A stretch of DNA of 64,000 nt from NCBI RefSeq assembly GCF_003464165.1, contig NZ_QSEK01000003.1, positions 54,155 to 118,154 on the forward strand, in the 5' to 3' direction. Positions 12,476 to 22,271 of the stretch are shown here, piece by piece. The translations under genes were made by a program, and so were the position numbers. Source of the DNA: Eubacterium sp. AM49-13BH. Lineage in GTDB: Bacteria; Bacillota; Clostridia; Lachnospirales; Lachnospiraceae. A model generated the notes under the pieces. That model worked only from the letters and a program-made list of their open reading frames with translations, ran no database searches and was not told where the DNA came from. Numbering within the stretch: the first letter of the stretch is position 1; each line of letters begins with the position of its first letter.

Positions 12476-12979
12476 TTAAGCAACTTCCTCGTTCTTCTCA
12501 GCAATCTGCTTAATAACACGAGCAAAGTTTGTAATAGGTGACTGGATACTTCCAAGTAACTTTGAAAGAAGTTCCTCTCTTGAAGGGATAGTAGCGATTG
12601 TAGCGATACCTGCTGCATCGTAGAATGTTCCTTCAACAACGCCACACTTTAACTCAAGAGCATTAGCTGTCTTAGCGAAATTAGCTAAGATTCTTGCAGG
12701 TGCTGTAGCATCAGTCTTGCTGAATGCAATAGCGTTAGTTCCTTCAAGAGTATCAGCGATTGACTCGAACTCTGTTCCAGCAACAACTCTCTTTACTAAA
12801 GTGTTCTTATAAACCTTGTAAACTACGCCAGCTTCTCTTAACTGCTTACGAAGCTGTGTATCCTGTTCTACTGTAAGACCGCTGTAGTTAACTACAACAA
12901 CGCCCTGGGCGCCATCAAAATTAGCTGTGATCTCATCGATAGTAGATGTCTTAAGGCCTACATTCTTTAAAATAGCCAT
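12476..12979 (-). CDS. rplJ: 50S ribosomal protein L10
   Basis: The 167-residue stalk base protein that anchors L7/L12 dimers on 23S rRNA. It has the typical N-terminus (MAILKNVGLKTSTIDEITA) and the TLVKRV and EGTNAIAFS segments. A GGAGGT box precedes the ATG. The gene lies behind an L10-type leader with an internal terminator, so L10 autoregulation is expected. Confidence 0.98.
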   Translation of the reverse strand: MAILKNVGLKTSTIDEITANFDGAQGVVVVNYSGLTVEQDTQLRKQLREAGVVYKVYKNTLVKRVVAGTEFESIADTLEGTNAIAFSKTDATAPARILANFAKTANALELKCGVVEGTFYDAAGIATIATIPSREELLSKLLGSIQSPITNFARVIKQIAEKNEEVA

Positions 12980-13060
12980 GAATAATTACCTCCTGTTAGA
13001 TTCTTGCTTCATAATAGAAGCGATTTTGCCTAAGTGAAGATTATTCGTCTATAGTTTCCC

Positions 13061-13097
13061 TACAAACAAAAACCCTCTCTGCCAAAGACAGAGAGGG
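13061..13097 (-). terminator. Attenuator terminator in the rplJ leader
   Basis: A perfect 9-bp GC-rich stem, CCCTCTCTG / CAGAGAGGG, with a 7-nt loop is followed on the minus strand by TTTTTGTTTG. It lies upstream of rplJ inside the leader, so it must be conditional. Confidence 0.85.
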
Positions 13098-13220
13098 AAT
13101 CATTAATCAAATCCTTAAATCCTCGGTAGGCGTGTTACCTTTAACCATCATCAATAATACTGAATCCGGACCTGCTGTCTACGGCAAAATATTATGTTAA
13201 CAGCAAAATGCTGCTCACAA
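13061..13220 (-). ncRNA. L10-type ribosomal protein leader RNA
   Basis: This is the untranslated leader between the rplJ promoter and rplJ. It contains conserved-looking segments (GGTAACACGCCTACCGAGG, then a strong attenuator hairpin). It sits in the position and order of the Firmicute L10_leader family, in which L10(L12)4 binding controls rplJL expression. The family assignment rests on synteny plus visible motifs; a covariance-model search was not possible. Confidence 0.75.
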
Positions 13221-13226
13221 TCTGAT

Positions 13227-13255
13227 AGTATACTATCAAAATATATTAATGTCAA
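13227..13255 (-). promoter_or_regulatory. rplJL promoter
   Basis: TTGACA, a 17-bp spacer and TATACT on the minus strand, beginning just past the rplA stop. The -10 box overlaps the 14-bp palindrome GATAGTATACTATC, which might be an operator or simply AT-rich coincidence. Confidence 0.82.
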
Positions 13256-13277
13256 CCGTTTTTAATCAAAAATCTGA

Positions 13278-13973
13278 TTAACCCACATACTTGGCTGTGC
13301 TTAACTTAACACCAGGTCCCATAGTAGAAGTAAGAACTACACTTCTAAGATAAGCTCCCTTAAGTGAAGATGGCTTAGCCTTAACGATTGCATCCATAAT
13401 AGCCTGGAAGTTGTCTGATAACTGCTCCTCTGTAAATGAAGCCTTACCAATTGGCACGTGAATGATATTAGTCTTGTCAAGTCTGTACTCGATCTTACCA
13501 GCCTTGATATCATTAACAGCTTTTGTTACATCCATAGTAACTGTACCAGCCTTAGGGTTTGGCATTAATCCCTTAGGACCAAGTACACGACCAAGACGAC
13601 CAACAACACCCATCATATCTGGAGTTGCAACAACAACGTCGAACTCGAACCAGTTATCGTTCTGGATCTTAGGAATAAGCTCCTCGCCACCAACGAAATC
13701 TGCTCCAGCTGCAAGAGCCTCATCAGCCTTAGCACCCTTAGCAAATACTAATACACGTACAGTCTTACCTGTTCCGTGTGGAAGAACAACAGCTCCTCTG
13801 ATCTGCTGCTCAGCGTGACGTCCATCACAACCTGTTCTGATATGTGCTTCGATTGTCTCGTCGAATTTAGCAGTAGCGTTCTTCTTTACTAATGAGATAG
13901 CGTCTGCTGCTTCATATAATGTCTGGCGGTCAATATTCTTGGCTGCCTCAACGTATTTCTTTCCTCTTTTCAT
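13278..13973 (-). CDS. rplA: 50S ribosomal protein L1
   Basis: A 231-residue protein of the mobile L1 stalk and a classic translational autoregulator of rplKA. It shows the conserved [16 protein letters not shown] start, the signature [21 protein letters not shown] (20 residues shown in part) and the C-terminal [11 protein letters not shown]. Normal length, 72 bp downstream of rplK. Confidence 0.98.
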   Translation of the reverse strand: MKRGKKYVEAAKNIDRQTLYEAADAISLVKKNATAKFDETIEAHIRTGCDGRHAEQQIRGAVVLPHGTGKTVRVLVFAKGAKADEALAAGADFVGGEELIPKIQNDNWFEFDVVVATPDMMGVVGRLGRVLGPKGLMPNPKAGTVTMDVTKAVNDIKAGKIEYRLDKTNIIHVPIGKASFTEEQLSDNFQAIMDAIVKAKPSSLKGAYLRSVVLTSTMGPGVKLSTAKYVG

Positions 13974-14045
13974 TATAAACCTCCTAGTGGTAATATCGGA
14001 AGGATTCTATCTTTCCTCCCACAATAATCATGAATCAAATGTAGA

Positions 14046-14471
14046 TTAGTCTTCTACAACGATACCCATACTCTTAGCTGTTCCTTCGATCATAGAAGTA
14101 GCTGCTTCGATAGATGCAGCGTTAAGATCTGGCATCTTAAGCTCAGCGATCTTCTGAACTTCTGCTCTCTTAATAGTAGCAACCTTAGTCTTGTTAGGTA
14201 CGCCTGATCCTGACTTAATGTTGCAAGCCTTCTTAAGAAGTACTGCTGCAGGTGGAGTCTTTGTAATAAAGCTGAAGCTTCTATCAGCATAAACTGTAAT
14301 AACTACAGGTATGATAAGATCTCCCTGATCTGCTGTCTTAGCATTGAACTGCTTTGTGAATTCTACGATGTTAACACCGTGCTGACCAAGTGCTGGACCA
14401 ACTGGTGGAGCTGGTGTAGCCTTGCCGGCAGGAATCTGTAATTTAATATATCCTGTTACTTTCTTTGCCAT
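14046..14471 (-). CDS. rplK: 50S ribosomal protein L11
   Basis: A 141-residue protein of the GTPase-associated centre. It has the [15 protein letters not shown] motif near the N-terminus and the rRNA-binding C-terminal domain ([13 protein letters not shown]...MPDLNAAS). An AGGAGGTG box precedes the start. The upstream 150 bp contains three consecutive hairpins that could be a regulatory leader. Confidence 0.98.
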   Translation of the reverse strand: MAKKVTGYIKLQIPAGKATPAPPVGPALGQHGVNIVEFTKQFNAKTADQGDLIIPVVITVYADRSFSFITKTPPAAVLLKKACNIKSGSGVPNKTKVATIKRAEVQKIAELKMPDLNAASIEAATSMIEGTAKSMGIVVED

Positions 14472-14541
14472 TTTGGCACCTCCTAAAAATAAATGTGGTA
14501 ATTGGCGACCATAATAATGTTACCCGCTATCCATCTCCCAA

Positions 14542-14618
14542 AATCACCTTTAGGTGATTCTTGCAAATGAATTAGCGAAGCTAATTCATTTTGGTCTCCC
14601 ACGTCCCAGGATCGGGAC
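14542..14618 (-). promoter_or_regulatory. Three tandem hairpins in the nusG-rplK gap
   Basis: Three perfect inverted repeats lie in a row: GTCCC/GGGAC (14603-14618), AAATGAATTAG/CTAATTCATTT (14565-14591, 11 bp) and AATCACC/GGTGATT (14542-14559). The last is followed on the minus strand by TTTTGGG, a weak terminator-like tail. The position suggests an rplK leader or RNA-processing region. The function is inferred. Confidence 0.5.
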
Positions 14619-14624
14619 TGCTTC

Positions 14625-15161
14625 TTACAATAACTTCACATCTGTGAAATCAATTTCGACCGGTGTCTCACGACCGAACATCTCAACATTAATTGTAAGG
14701 CACTGCTTGCCTTCATTAATATTGGTAATCTCACCAACTGTATCTTCCCATGCACCTGAGAGGATCATAACCTTATCACCGACCTTGCCATTAAACTGGA
14801 TAACAGGCTTAACTTCCTGTTCTTCCTCAAGGCTTATGCCGAGATTTCTGATTTCTGTTGGTGTAAGTGGTACTGGCTTTGATCCAGGACCAACAAATCC
14901 TGTAACACCTCTTGTATTTCTGACAACATACCAACTATCGTCGTTCATTACCATCTTTACAAGAACGTATCCAGGAAACATTTTCTTCTGAGCAGCTTTC
15001 TTTGAACCATCTTTAATCTCCACTACTGTTTCAAGTGGAACGATAACTTCAAGAATCTGATCGTGAAGATTTCTGTTTTCAACTGTCTTCTCAATGTTAG
15101 CCTTCACCTTATTCTCATAACCTGAGTAAGTGTGAACTACATACCATTTTGCGTCATCCAT
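14625..15161 (-). CDS. nusG: Transcription termination/antitermination protein NusG
   Basis: A 178-residue elongation factor that bridges RNA polymerase to ribosome or Rho. The NGN domain starts WYVVHTYSGYENKVKANIEK and includes FPGYVLVKM and TRGVTGFVG. A C-terminal KOW domain follows (GDKVMILSGAWEDTVGEI). It lies 15 bp after secE. Length is normal. Confidence 0.97.
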   Translation of the reverse strand: MDDAKWYVVHTYSGYENKVKANIEKTVENRNLHDQILEVIVPLETVVEIKDGSKKAAQKKMFPGYVLVKMVMNDDSWYVVRNTRGVTGFVGPGSKPVPLTPTEIRNLGISLEEEQEVKPVIQFNGKVGDKVMILSGAWEDTVGEITNINEGKQCLTINVEMFGRETPVEIDFTDVKLL

Positions 15162-15176
15162 ACAATCACCTATTCC

Positions 15177-15380
15177 TTATTTTACAATGAACTCAATTCC
15201 AAAGCGGACAATTAAATCCACAACTGCAATGATTACACCTAATAATACGGATACAGCCAATACAGCTACAGTTTCCTTAGTAAGCGACTGACGGTCTGGC
15301 CAAATGATTTTTGAAAATTCAGCTTTTAAACCTTTGAACCAGTTCTTTTTCTGCTTCTTAGCTTTTACAGTATCACCCAT
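15177..15380 (-). CDS. secE: Preprotein translocase subunit SecE
   Basis: A 67-residue translocase stabiliser. A short amphipathic N-terminal part (KNWFKGLKAEFSKIIWPDRQSL, conserved W-P) precedes one transmembrane segment (about residues 37-60, AVLAVSVLLGVIIAVVDLIV). It lies in the standard rpmG-secE-nusG order. Confidence 0.95.
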   Translation of the reverse strand: MGDTVKAKKQKKNWFKGLKAEFSKIIWPDRQSLTKETVAVLAVSVLLGVIIAVVDLIVRFGIEFIVK

Positions 15381-15402
15381 GAAATACTCCTCACTGTACT
15401 AA

Positions 15403-15552
15403 TTACTTTGTTTCCTTGTGTAATGTGTGTGATTTACAGAACTTACAATACTTCTTTGTTTCCATTCTGTCTGGATGAGCTTTCTTTTCCTTAGTCATGT
15501 TGTAATTGCGCTGTTTACACTCAGTACATGCCAATGTTATCTTTACTCGCAC
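15403..15552 (-). CDS. rpmG: 50S ribosomal protein L33 (zinc-binding form)
   Basis: A 49-residue protein translated from a GTG start: [20 protein letters not shown], ending [15 protein letters not shown]. Two CxxC pairs (CTEC, CKFC) mark the zinc-containing C+ paralogue. An upstream purine-rich box (GGAGGTGGAAG) supports the GTG. It begins the rpmG-secE-nusG transcript. Confidence 0.95.
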   Translation of the reverse strand: MRVKITLACTECKQRNYNMTKEKKAHPDRMETKKYCKFCKSHTLHKETK

Positions 15553-15676
15553 AACTTCCACCTCCAATTATTATTTTTGTAGGTGTTAAAACACCAATTG
15601 GTTTCTTTGCCCGCCTAATCAATGTTGGGTTGTTGAAATTCAGGCACGCAAAAAAGACCGCTTCCATAGCCGTTCT

Positions 15677-15706
15677 AATATAGCACAGCATAATCGTACT
15701 CGTCAA
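15677..15706 (-). promoter_or_regulatory. rpmG-secE-nusG promoter
   Basis: TTGACG, an 18-bp spacer and TATATT on the minus strand, about 125 bp upstream of the rpmG GTG. Confidence 0.65.
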
Positions 15707-15763
15707 CAACTTTTTTAAAGAAAATATAGTGACGCAAATATAGTGACAAAAATGCGAACCGTA

Positions 15764-17148
15764 TTAATCATCTAAAAATGCACGCACAGCTTCCTCATCA
15801 ACCACACCGTCTGCCTTTCTTGGCAAAGCTTCTTTTCTTAATACAATCTTCTGGATTTCCCAACGGTATCCCTTCTTCTCATTGTACTTGTCAATGCGGC
15901 GTTTGAATATATCTTCCGTCGCGCTCTTATCAATTGGCACAATAACTGCTGTAAGTCTGTTATTGTAAAATGTTATAAATCCTTCTGCAACTCCGTTAAT
16001 TGCCGTAATCTGTTCATTAGTTCTTACACGGCTTATCTTCTCACCAGTCGGCAAAAGGATAATATCATCATTGCGGCGTATTAGAACAAGTCTTCCTGCA
16101 CTGTTTATTCTTCCATAATCACCTGTGTGGTACACTCCATCCTTTAATACTGCTGCTGTAGCCTCTGAATCATTATAATATTCCTTCATTACGCATGGAC
16201 CACCTACAAGGATTTCACCATCCTCTGCGATTGAAACAGCATTTGCATCAAAAAGAGTATATGAACCATCAGAAAGCTCATTAATTCCAATGTACCCAGA
16301 TGTCTCTGTCATGCCATATATGCTGTATACCTTGAGATTGCTGCCTCGCAAGCTCTCAAAAAGTCTGAATGGGCAGCTCGCCTCTCCTATTATAATGGTG
16401 TTCAGTTCATTGTTAAATCCGCTTACTGCACGCAGATAATCAATCATAGAAGGTGTTCCCACAAGAATAGTAGGATTATAATAATATGTATCTGCATCTA
16501 TATGTCTTAATCCTCGTCCGATACACACCATTGCACCATTAAAGATAGGCCATATCAGGCTATATATTAATCCAAATTCATTATGCAAAGGAATCTGTGC
16601 AAGCACTATATCTTCAGGCGTACATTCAACCCTGCTGCTTATAGCCTTTGCTGCACTAAGAACATTCTCTACGGACAACACAACCGGCTTATCACACTCG
16701 TCAGCAGTTGCTGTAAACATAATAATATCACCTTCCTGTGTATTCTCATCATACACAAGTCCATCGACATTATCCTTCTCAGCACTGGATATAATAATAG
16801 CATTCTCATCTGACAGAATATACTGGTTAGTTGATGTCAGCGTATAGCTACTTCTGTCTTCTTCAGAAGGTCTACACGCGAATCATGAGGCAGAAAGAAA
16901 TCAATAAGTACAAGGTCTCTTCCTGCAACTATCGCTCCAAACATATTGACAATCCATCTGTATGATGCAGGTCCGAATATTGCAATTCTCTTTCCGTCAT
17001 ATTTCTGAAAATGCAGAGCTTTCTTGGTAACATCCTCAAAAAATTTTGCATAAGTTACTTTCATCGTATCATAAACTATAGCTACCGCATCTGGACGGTT
17101 CTGTGCGTTGCTTTTTAACATATTATAAAATGTGTTCTTCTCTGTCAT
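15764..17148 (-). CDS. AMP-binding (acyl-CoA synthetase/adenylation) family protein, frameshifted
   Basis: A member of the ANL superfamily, which activates a carboxylate as its adenylate. The substrate is unknown. The N-terminal lobe begins MTEKNTFYNMLKSNAQNRPD. A single missing base near 16845 interrupts the frame, and the continuation (...TLTSTNQYILSDENA) restores about 461 codons. Seen further on: YGMTETSG (motif A5) and HTGDYGRINSAGRLVLIRRNDDI (A7/A8). The phosphate-binding A3 loop reads FTATADECDKPV rather than the usual SSGTTGxPK, and the C-terminal catalytic Lys motif reads LPRKADGVV without the final GK. It may therefore be catalytically altered. It lies at the 3' end of a mreB-recD2-comF-AMP gene string. 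Confidence 0.75.
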
Positions 17149-17181
17149 GATTTTCTCCGATCTTTAAAATGTATTACAAAC

Positions 17182-17913
17182 CTAAAAGCCATCACCCACG
17201 CAAAGACTTATTCCATACACTTCACGCACACCTGCCTGCTTTAATACAGCAGCACATGCATCAAATGTTGCTCCCGTAGTATATATATCATCAACAATCA
17301 ATACCTTTTTATATCTTACAACTTTCTCATCTGCTTGAAAAGCATTTTGAAGATTTTTAACACGCTCCCGATTGCTAAGTTCCTTCATCGGAGCTGTCTT
17401 AATTACTCTGACTAAAGCCTCATCATCAATGGGGATTCCGATTATCCTGCCAAGTGCCTCAGCAATCAGTCCCGCCTGATTATATCCACGCATTTTCAAT
17501 CTTGAAATGTGGATTGGAACAGGTATTATCACATCTGGTGACCATCTGCGTATCATCATGCCACATCTGTCTGCCATCTGCTTTGCATATACACCAGCGT
17601 ATTCCTGCTTATTATGATATTTGAATCTGTATATTGAATTCTTGACATCCTTAGAATACTCATATACCGAGCATGCCTGGTCATACACATGTACATGCCT
17701 GCTGCAGTCATTGCAGTATTCTGCTTCATCACTCTGCACTGGCTTTCCGCATTTTAAACAGAAAGGTTCATCTACATAACTCACCTTCTGCATACATTCA
17801 GGACATATATCAACCCGCCTGCCAGCTGCAAATGGCGCAGGTCTGCCACACATAGGACACGCAGGCGGAAGTACTGCATTAATTACCTCTGTTAATACCT
17901 TCTTATAATCCAT
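17182..17913 (-). CDS. comF: ComF family phosphoribosyltransferase-like protein
   Basis: A 243-residue protein of the ComF/GntX family, linked to DNA uptake during competence in other Firmicutes. The N-terminal half is a zinc-ribbon region with repeated cysteine pairs (CPMCGRP, CPEC, CLKCGKP, CNDC). The C-terminal half is a type I phosphoribosyltransferase fold with the PRPP loop VLIVDDIYTTGATFDAC. It lies 58 bp downstream of recD2, so a DNA-processing role by association is plausible. Confidence 0.9.
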   Translation of the reverse strand: MDYKKVLTEVINAVLPPACPMCGRPAPFAAGRRVDICPECMQKVSYVDEPFCLKCGKPVQSDEAEYCNDCSRHVHVYDQACSVYEYSKDVKNSIYRFKYHNKQEYAGVYAKQMADRCGMMIRRWSPDVIIPVPIHISRLKMRGYNQAGLIAEALGRIIGIPIDDEALVRVIKTAPMKELSNRERVKNLQNAFQADEKVVRYKKVLIVDDIYTTGATFDACAAVLKQAGVREVYGISLCVGDGF

Positions 17914-17971
17914 AATCCCCCATTATTGTCATCATTATCACATATAAACATGTCAATTATCATTGTCCGAA

Positions 17972-20227
17972 TTATTCAATATGTCTGATTTCTTCAATCC
18001 TGTCTGTGAGTGAAGAATATCTCTTTGACTCTGATACATTGCCAGCCATAAGTCTGAATATTTCCTCTTCCCCAACGAGGCACACACATTTCCTTGCTCT
18101 TGTAACTGCCGTATACAGAATATTCCTGTTCATCAGCATTCTTGGTCCCTGCGACATAGGAATAATAACCGCCGGGTACTCACTTCCCTGTGATTTGTGA
18201 ACCGTAATCGCATACGCAAGTTCAAGTTCATCAAGCTGTGAAAACTCATAAGTAACGAATCTGCCATCTTCGAATTTCACAGTTACATTCTCGTCAAATG
18301 TGCTTATTCTCTCTATAACTCCGGTATCCCCGTTAAATGCGCCCGTTCCCTGTTCTGTTGGAATACCGTATCTGCTTCGTTTTTCCCATGCAAGCTGATA
18401 ATCATTCTTAATCTGCATAACCTTATCACCTTCACGGAAAGTAACATCACCGACCTGTCTTTCCTGCTTAATGGCATCAGCCGGATTAAGAAAATCCTGC
18501 ATAATCTTATTAAGACGTTCAACTCCGACATTGGATTTTCGCGATGGAGTAAGAATCTGAAGGTCATACACATCGGCACCTACATAGTCCGGAAGTTTGT
18601 CCTTAATAAGCGTTTTCATCGCATTTATAATATTGTCAGCACCGTTTCTGTGAACAAAGAGAAAATCCTTGCTGTACTTGTTAAGCACGACCTCCTCACC
18701 CCTGTTTATCTTATGGGCATTAATAATAATCTCGCTCTGTGCCGCCTGTCTGAATATCCTCTCCAACTTAACAACCGGAAAACATCCGGATTCTATAATG
18801 TCTTTAAGTACATTTCCCGGACCTACACTTGGAAGCTGATCCACATCACCTACAAGAATCAGTTTCGTTCCAATCGAAACAGCTTTAAGAAGTGAATTCA
18901 TAATGCTTATGTCCACCATCGACATCTCATCAACAATAATAACATCAGCCTCAAGCGGATTATCTTCATTTCTCTCAAAGAACATAGACAGACCTGCTGC
19001 CGACTTTCTGTCACCATCCGGCACGCCGCCGCTTATCTCTAACATTCTGTGGATAGTCTGTGCTTCATAACCGCACGCCTCAGTCATTCTCTTGGCTGCA
19101 CGTCCCGTAGGCGCTGCCAGCCTGATTTCCAGACCTTCCAGCTCAAAATATTTGATTATTGTATTAATAGTTGTAGTCTTACCGGTTCCCGGACCGCCGG
19201 TAACAATAACAAGCCCGTTTCTTACTGCTTTCGCAACAGCCTCTTTCTGGATATCATCAAGAGTTATTCCTTCTTTATCCTCAATCCTTGCAATCCTGTC
19301 ATCTATGAATTTCTGGTCTTCCTCAATCTGGACATCAAGATTATTAAGCATAGCTGCAACATTTGCTTCCATGTTGTAATACATGCGGGCATAGACACAT
19401 TTTACATTGTCCTTAACCTTGACAACTATCTTCTTATCCATTGTCAGGTCCATAAGATATTTGTCATAGTCCTGGACATCAATCAAAAGCAGTTCGTTGA
19501 CCTGACGCACAAGCTTATCATACGGAAGATATGTGTGTCCCTGCATTGTCGCCTGGTTAAGCACATAAAATATTCCGCTCTTAATCCTGAATTCAGAATC
19601 AATCTTGATTCCGGCACGCGAAGCAATCTCATCAGCCGTCCTAAAACCGACACCCTCTATGTCATCAGCAAGCCTGTACGGATTCTGTTCAAGAATGTTA
19701 TAAATGTCGTTTCCATAACGCTTAAATATTTTGTTGGCAAGATTCATCTGGATTCCATAACGCTGAAGAAACATCATTGCTTTTCTGATGTCTTTCTTGT
19801 CAATAAGCTGGTTTGCTATATCCATAGCTTTAGACATGCTTATTCCTTTAATCTCAGCCAGACGCTCCGGTTCTTCTTCCATAATCCTGAATGTATCATC
19901 GCCAAATGTCTTAACTATTCGTTCAGCCATCTTCTCGCCGATACCCTTGATTGCCCCGGAGCTTAGATAACGCCTTACGGATGCAGCATCATCCGGCGCC
20001 CTGAACTCATAAGATGTGACTTTAAATTGCATGTAGTAAACTGCATGCTTAACAAATTCGCCTTGTGCGGTAATAAATTCACCTGTGTTGATATAGCTTA
20101 ACACTCCAACACAGGTGATTTCTTCATCATCATATACAATATTAAAAACCGTATATCCATTGTCTTCATTCCTGAAGATAATATTCTCCACAAAGCCCTC
20201 TACATATTTCACAGACTCGTAATCCAA
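17972..20227 (-). CDS. recD2: RecD2-type ATP-dependent DNA helicase
   Basis: A 751-residue 5'-3' SF1B helicase found in bacteria that lack RecBC. Helix-hairpin-helix modules occupy about residues 90-220 (IKGIGEKMAERIV, GVGFRTADEIA). Walker A is TGGPGTGKTTT (about 340-350), Walker B is DEMSMVD, and the UvrD-like C-terminal motif is ITVHKSQGSEYPAVIIP. Length and order match RecD2. The frame is intact. It starts 44 bp after mreB and precedes comF. Confidence 0.94.
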   Translation of the reverse strand: MDYESVKYVEGFVENIIFRNEDNGYTVFNIVYDDEEITCVGVLSYINTGEFITAQGEFVKHAVYYMQFKVTSYEFRAPDDAASVRRYLSSGAIKGIGEKMAERIVKTFGDDTFRIMEEEPERLAEIKGISMSKAMDIANQLIDKKDIRKAMMFLQRYGIQMNLANKIFKRYGNDIYNILEQNPYRLADDIEGVGFRTADEIASRAGIKIDSEFRIKSGIFYVLNQATMQGHTYLPYDKLVRQVNELLLIDVQDYDKYLMDLTMDKKIVVKVKDNVKCVYARMYYNMEANVAAMLNNLDVQIEEDQKFIDDRIARIEDKEGITLDDIQKEAVAKAVRNGLVIVTGGPGTGKTTTINTIIKYFELEGLEIRLAAPTGRAAKRMTEACGYEAQTIHRMLEISGGVPDGDRKSAAGLSMFFERNEDNPLEADVIIVDEMSMVDISIMNSLLKAVSIGTKLILVGDVDQLPSVGPGNVLKDIIESGCFPVVKLERIFRQAAQSEIIINAHKINRGEEVVLNKYSKDFLFVHRNGADNIINAMKTLIKDKLPDYVGADVYDLQILTPSRKSNVGVERLNKIMQDFLNPADAIKQERQVGDVTFREGDKVMQIKNDYQLAWEKRSRYGIPTEQGTGAFNGDTGVIERISTFDENVTVKFEDGRFVTYEFSQLDELELAYAITVHKSQGSEYPAVIIPMSQGPRMLMNRNILYTAVTRARKCVCLVGEEEIFRLMAGNVSESKRYSSLTDRIEEIRHIE

Positions 20228-20271
20228 TCTGTTATCTCCTTTATGTTAAATATTATTATTATTCAAGAAAA

Positions 20272-21269
20272 TTACTTAACTTCGTCTCTGTAGCCTGCAA
20301 GGAACTCAATAAACTTACCTGTACCAATAGCAACACATGTCATTGGATCTTCGGCTGTCATAGTATTAATTCCTGTCTTGGCTTCAATTAAATCCTCAAG
20401 TCCTGAAAGAAGACTTCCGCCTCCTGTAAGGACAATTCCTCTGTCTGCAATATCAGATGCAAGTTCTGGTGGAGTCTTCTCAAGAACGCTGTGAACAGCT
20501 TCAACAATCTGTGAAGTTGCCTCTCTTAAAGCTTCCTCTGTCTCCTCTGAGCTTACCTCTACAGTCTTAGGAAGACCTGTTACAAGGTTTCTTCCTCGTA
20601 CATTCATAGTTGTAACTTCTGCCTTAGGATAAGCAGAACCAACCTTAATCTTAATATCTTCTGCGGTTCTCTCACCGATAAGAAGATTATGCTTCTTTCT
20701 CATGTATCTTACGATAGCTTCATCAAAATCATCTCCGGCAATCTTAATAGAAGTACTTACAACAGTTCCTCCTAAAGAGATAACAGCGATATCAGTTGTA
20801 CCACCACCGATATCAACAATCATATTACCGCATGGTCTTGAAATATCAATACCTGCACCGATAGCTGCTGCGATAGGCTCTTCAATAATAGCAACCTCTC
20901 TTGCGCCTGCCTGAAGAGTAGCATCCTCAACCGCCTTCTTCTCAACCTCAGTAACACCTGAAGGTACGCATACACTGATTCTAGGCTTCTTAAGCATTCT
21001 CTTGCCGATAGCCTTCTGGATAAAGTACTTAAGCATCTTCTCAGTTACAGTGTAATCAGAGATAACGCCCTGACGAAGAGGTCTTACAGCAACGATGTTG
21101 CCTGGTGTTCTACCAAGCATCAGTCTTGCTTCCTCACCGATAGCCTTAATCTTATTAGTATCCCTGTCAAATGCAACAACTGAAGCTCTTTAAGAACAAC
21201 GCCTTTGCCTTTAATATATACGAGGATACTTGCAGTACCTAAATCTATACCAATATCTGTTGATAACAT
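20272..21269 (-). CDS. mreB: Rod shape-determining actin homologue MreB/Mbl, frameshifted
   Basis: A bacterial actin that guides lateral wall synthesis. The start MLSTDIGIDLGTASILVYIK carries the phosphate-1 motif DLGT. The frame breaks near 21186, where K-E-P-S-V-V should be encoded: GAG CTT CAG lacks one C of GAG CCT TCA. It continues as LMLGRTPGNIVAVRPL to the end, with VDIGGGTTDIAV (phosphate 2) and GIVLTGGGSLLSGL (adenosine motif). The total is one base short of 333 codons. A sequencing error is more likely than a true loss. mreB and mbl cannot be told apart here. Confidence 0.9.
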
Positions 21270-21538
21270 GATAATTCCCCTTTCTTATAAAACAATGCGG
21301 ACCTTCTGCATGTCCGATATATTCAGATAAAACATAAAATCAAAAGTCAATAGAAGCCATGTGTACCCATGGCTAATCACCATTATATACATAAAAAAGG
21401 AAATTTAAAAGCCCTAAATAAAAAAAATCTATCTAAATATATATTTTTATAAATAATCAAGAAGCAATACATCCTGTAAATGTATATCGGCATTAATTTG
21501 TGCCTGCTTAATATTCTGCCCGCGAATTTAAAAATATT

Positions 21539-21567
21539 TTGATTTTAAGATACGTACATATTATAAT
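21539..21567 (+). promoter_or_regulatory. Promoter of the GNAT gene
   Basis: TTGATT, a 17-bp spacer and TATAAT on the plus strand, about 68 bp before the acetyltransferase start, which has its own AGGAGA box. The rest of the 366-bp divergent gap to mreB is AT-rich. It includes a small hairpin, GCCATG/CATGGC (about 21357-21374), on the mreB side. Confidence 0.65.
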
Positions 21568-21635
21568 GTGGTGGATTAGGATTATAACTTACATATATTA
21601 AGGTAATTCTGAATTTAAGTGTATAGGAGATTGCT

Positions 21636-22139
21636 ATGAATATCCGTGTATTAGATAAAAATGATAAGGCTGCCCTTGAACAGCTTATATATACTATAGA
21701 AAATGCTCTTCCTGTTCCGGAATGGTGGATTCCTATTGATGATATTGAACGCTCACATTTCTTTGATGCTGACTGGACATGCTTCTTAGGTGTATTTAAT
21801 GACAATAATGAACTTGTTGCCGCCAGCGCCCTTTTCTTTAATGAACATGAATTTGCTGAGGAAGCTGAAAAGCTGGGTCTCAACATTCATTCTACAAATG
21901 TAGCTGAAGTCGGCCGATGCATGGTTCACCCGGACTTCCGCGGTCACAACCTTATGTGTGAACTTAACAAGCGCCTCTGTTCAATTGCCCGCAACCGCGG
22001 CATTGACACAATCCTCGCCGTAGCCCACCCTGACAACATCGCCAGCAATTCATCTTTCCGCCGTCTCGGCGCAGAACTTAAGGCAACTGCCACTGTATTC
22101 GGCTCTTACCGGAGGAATATGTATATTCTGCCTTGGTAG
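21636..22139 (+). CDS. GNAT family N-acetyltransferase
   Basis: A 167-residue single-domain acetyl-CoA-dependent acyltransferase. The central motif A region reads EVGRCMVHPDFRGHNLMCEL (about residues 90-109), followed by helix AlbC-like text ARNRGIDTILAVAHPDN, where an asparagine/serine-rich NSSFRRLGAE completes motif B. The acceptor is unknown. It is a stand-alone plus-strand transcription unit with its own promoter and a very strong terminator, between two minus-strand blocks. Confidence 0.85.
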   Translation: MNIRVLDKNDKAALEQLIYTIENALPVPEWWIPIDDIERSHFFDADWTCFLGVFNDNNELVAASALFFNEHEFAEEAEKLGLNIHSTNVAEVGRCMVHPDFRGHNLMCELNKRLCSIARNRGIDTILAVAHPDNIASNSSFRRLGAELKATATVFGSYRRNMYILPW

Positions 22140-22165
22140 GTGGTGGCAACCTATAGGTAGTGGAT

Positions 22166-22220
22166 GTCGGGCAAGGCAGGCTGTCCCAGAAGAAGACAGC
22201 CTGCCTTGCCCGACCCTTTT
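22166..22220 (+). terminator. Strong intrinsic terminator after the GNAT gene
   Basis: A perfect 20-bp GC-rich stem (GTCGGGCAAGGCAGGCTGTC and its complement) with a 9-nt loop is followed by CCTTTTTATT. It also faces the 3' end of the converging tyrosine phosphatase gene. Confidence 0.92.
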
Positions 22221-22271
22221 TATTCACATATATTGCCGTGGCACTTGCTACAGCAATCCTCCTGCAGCCGT

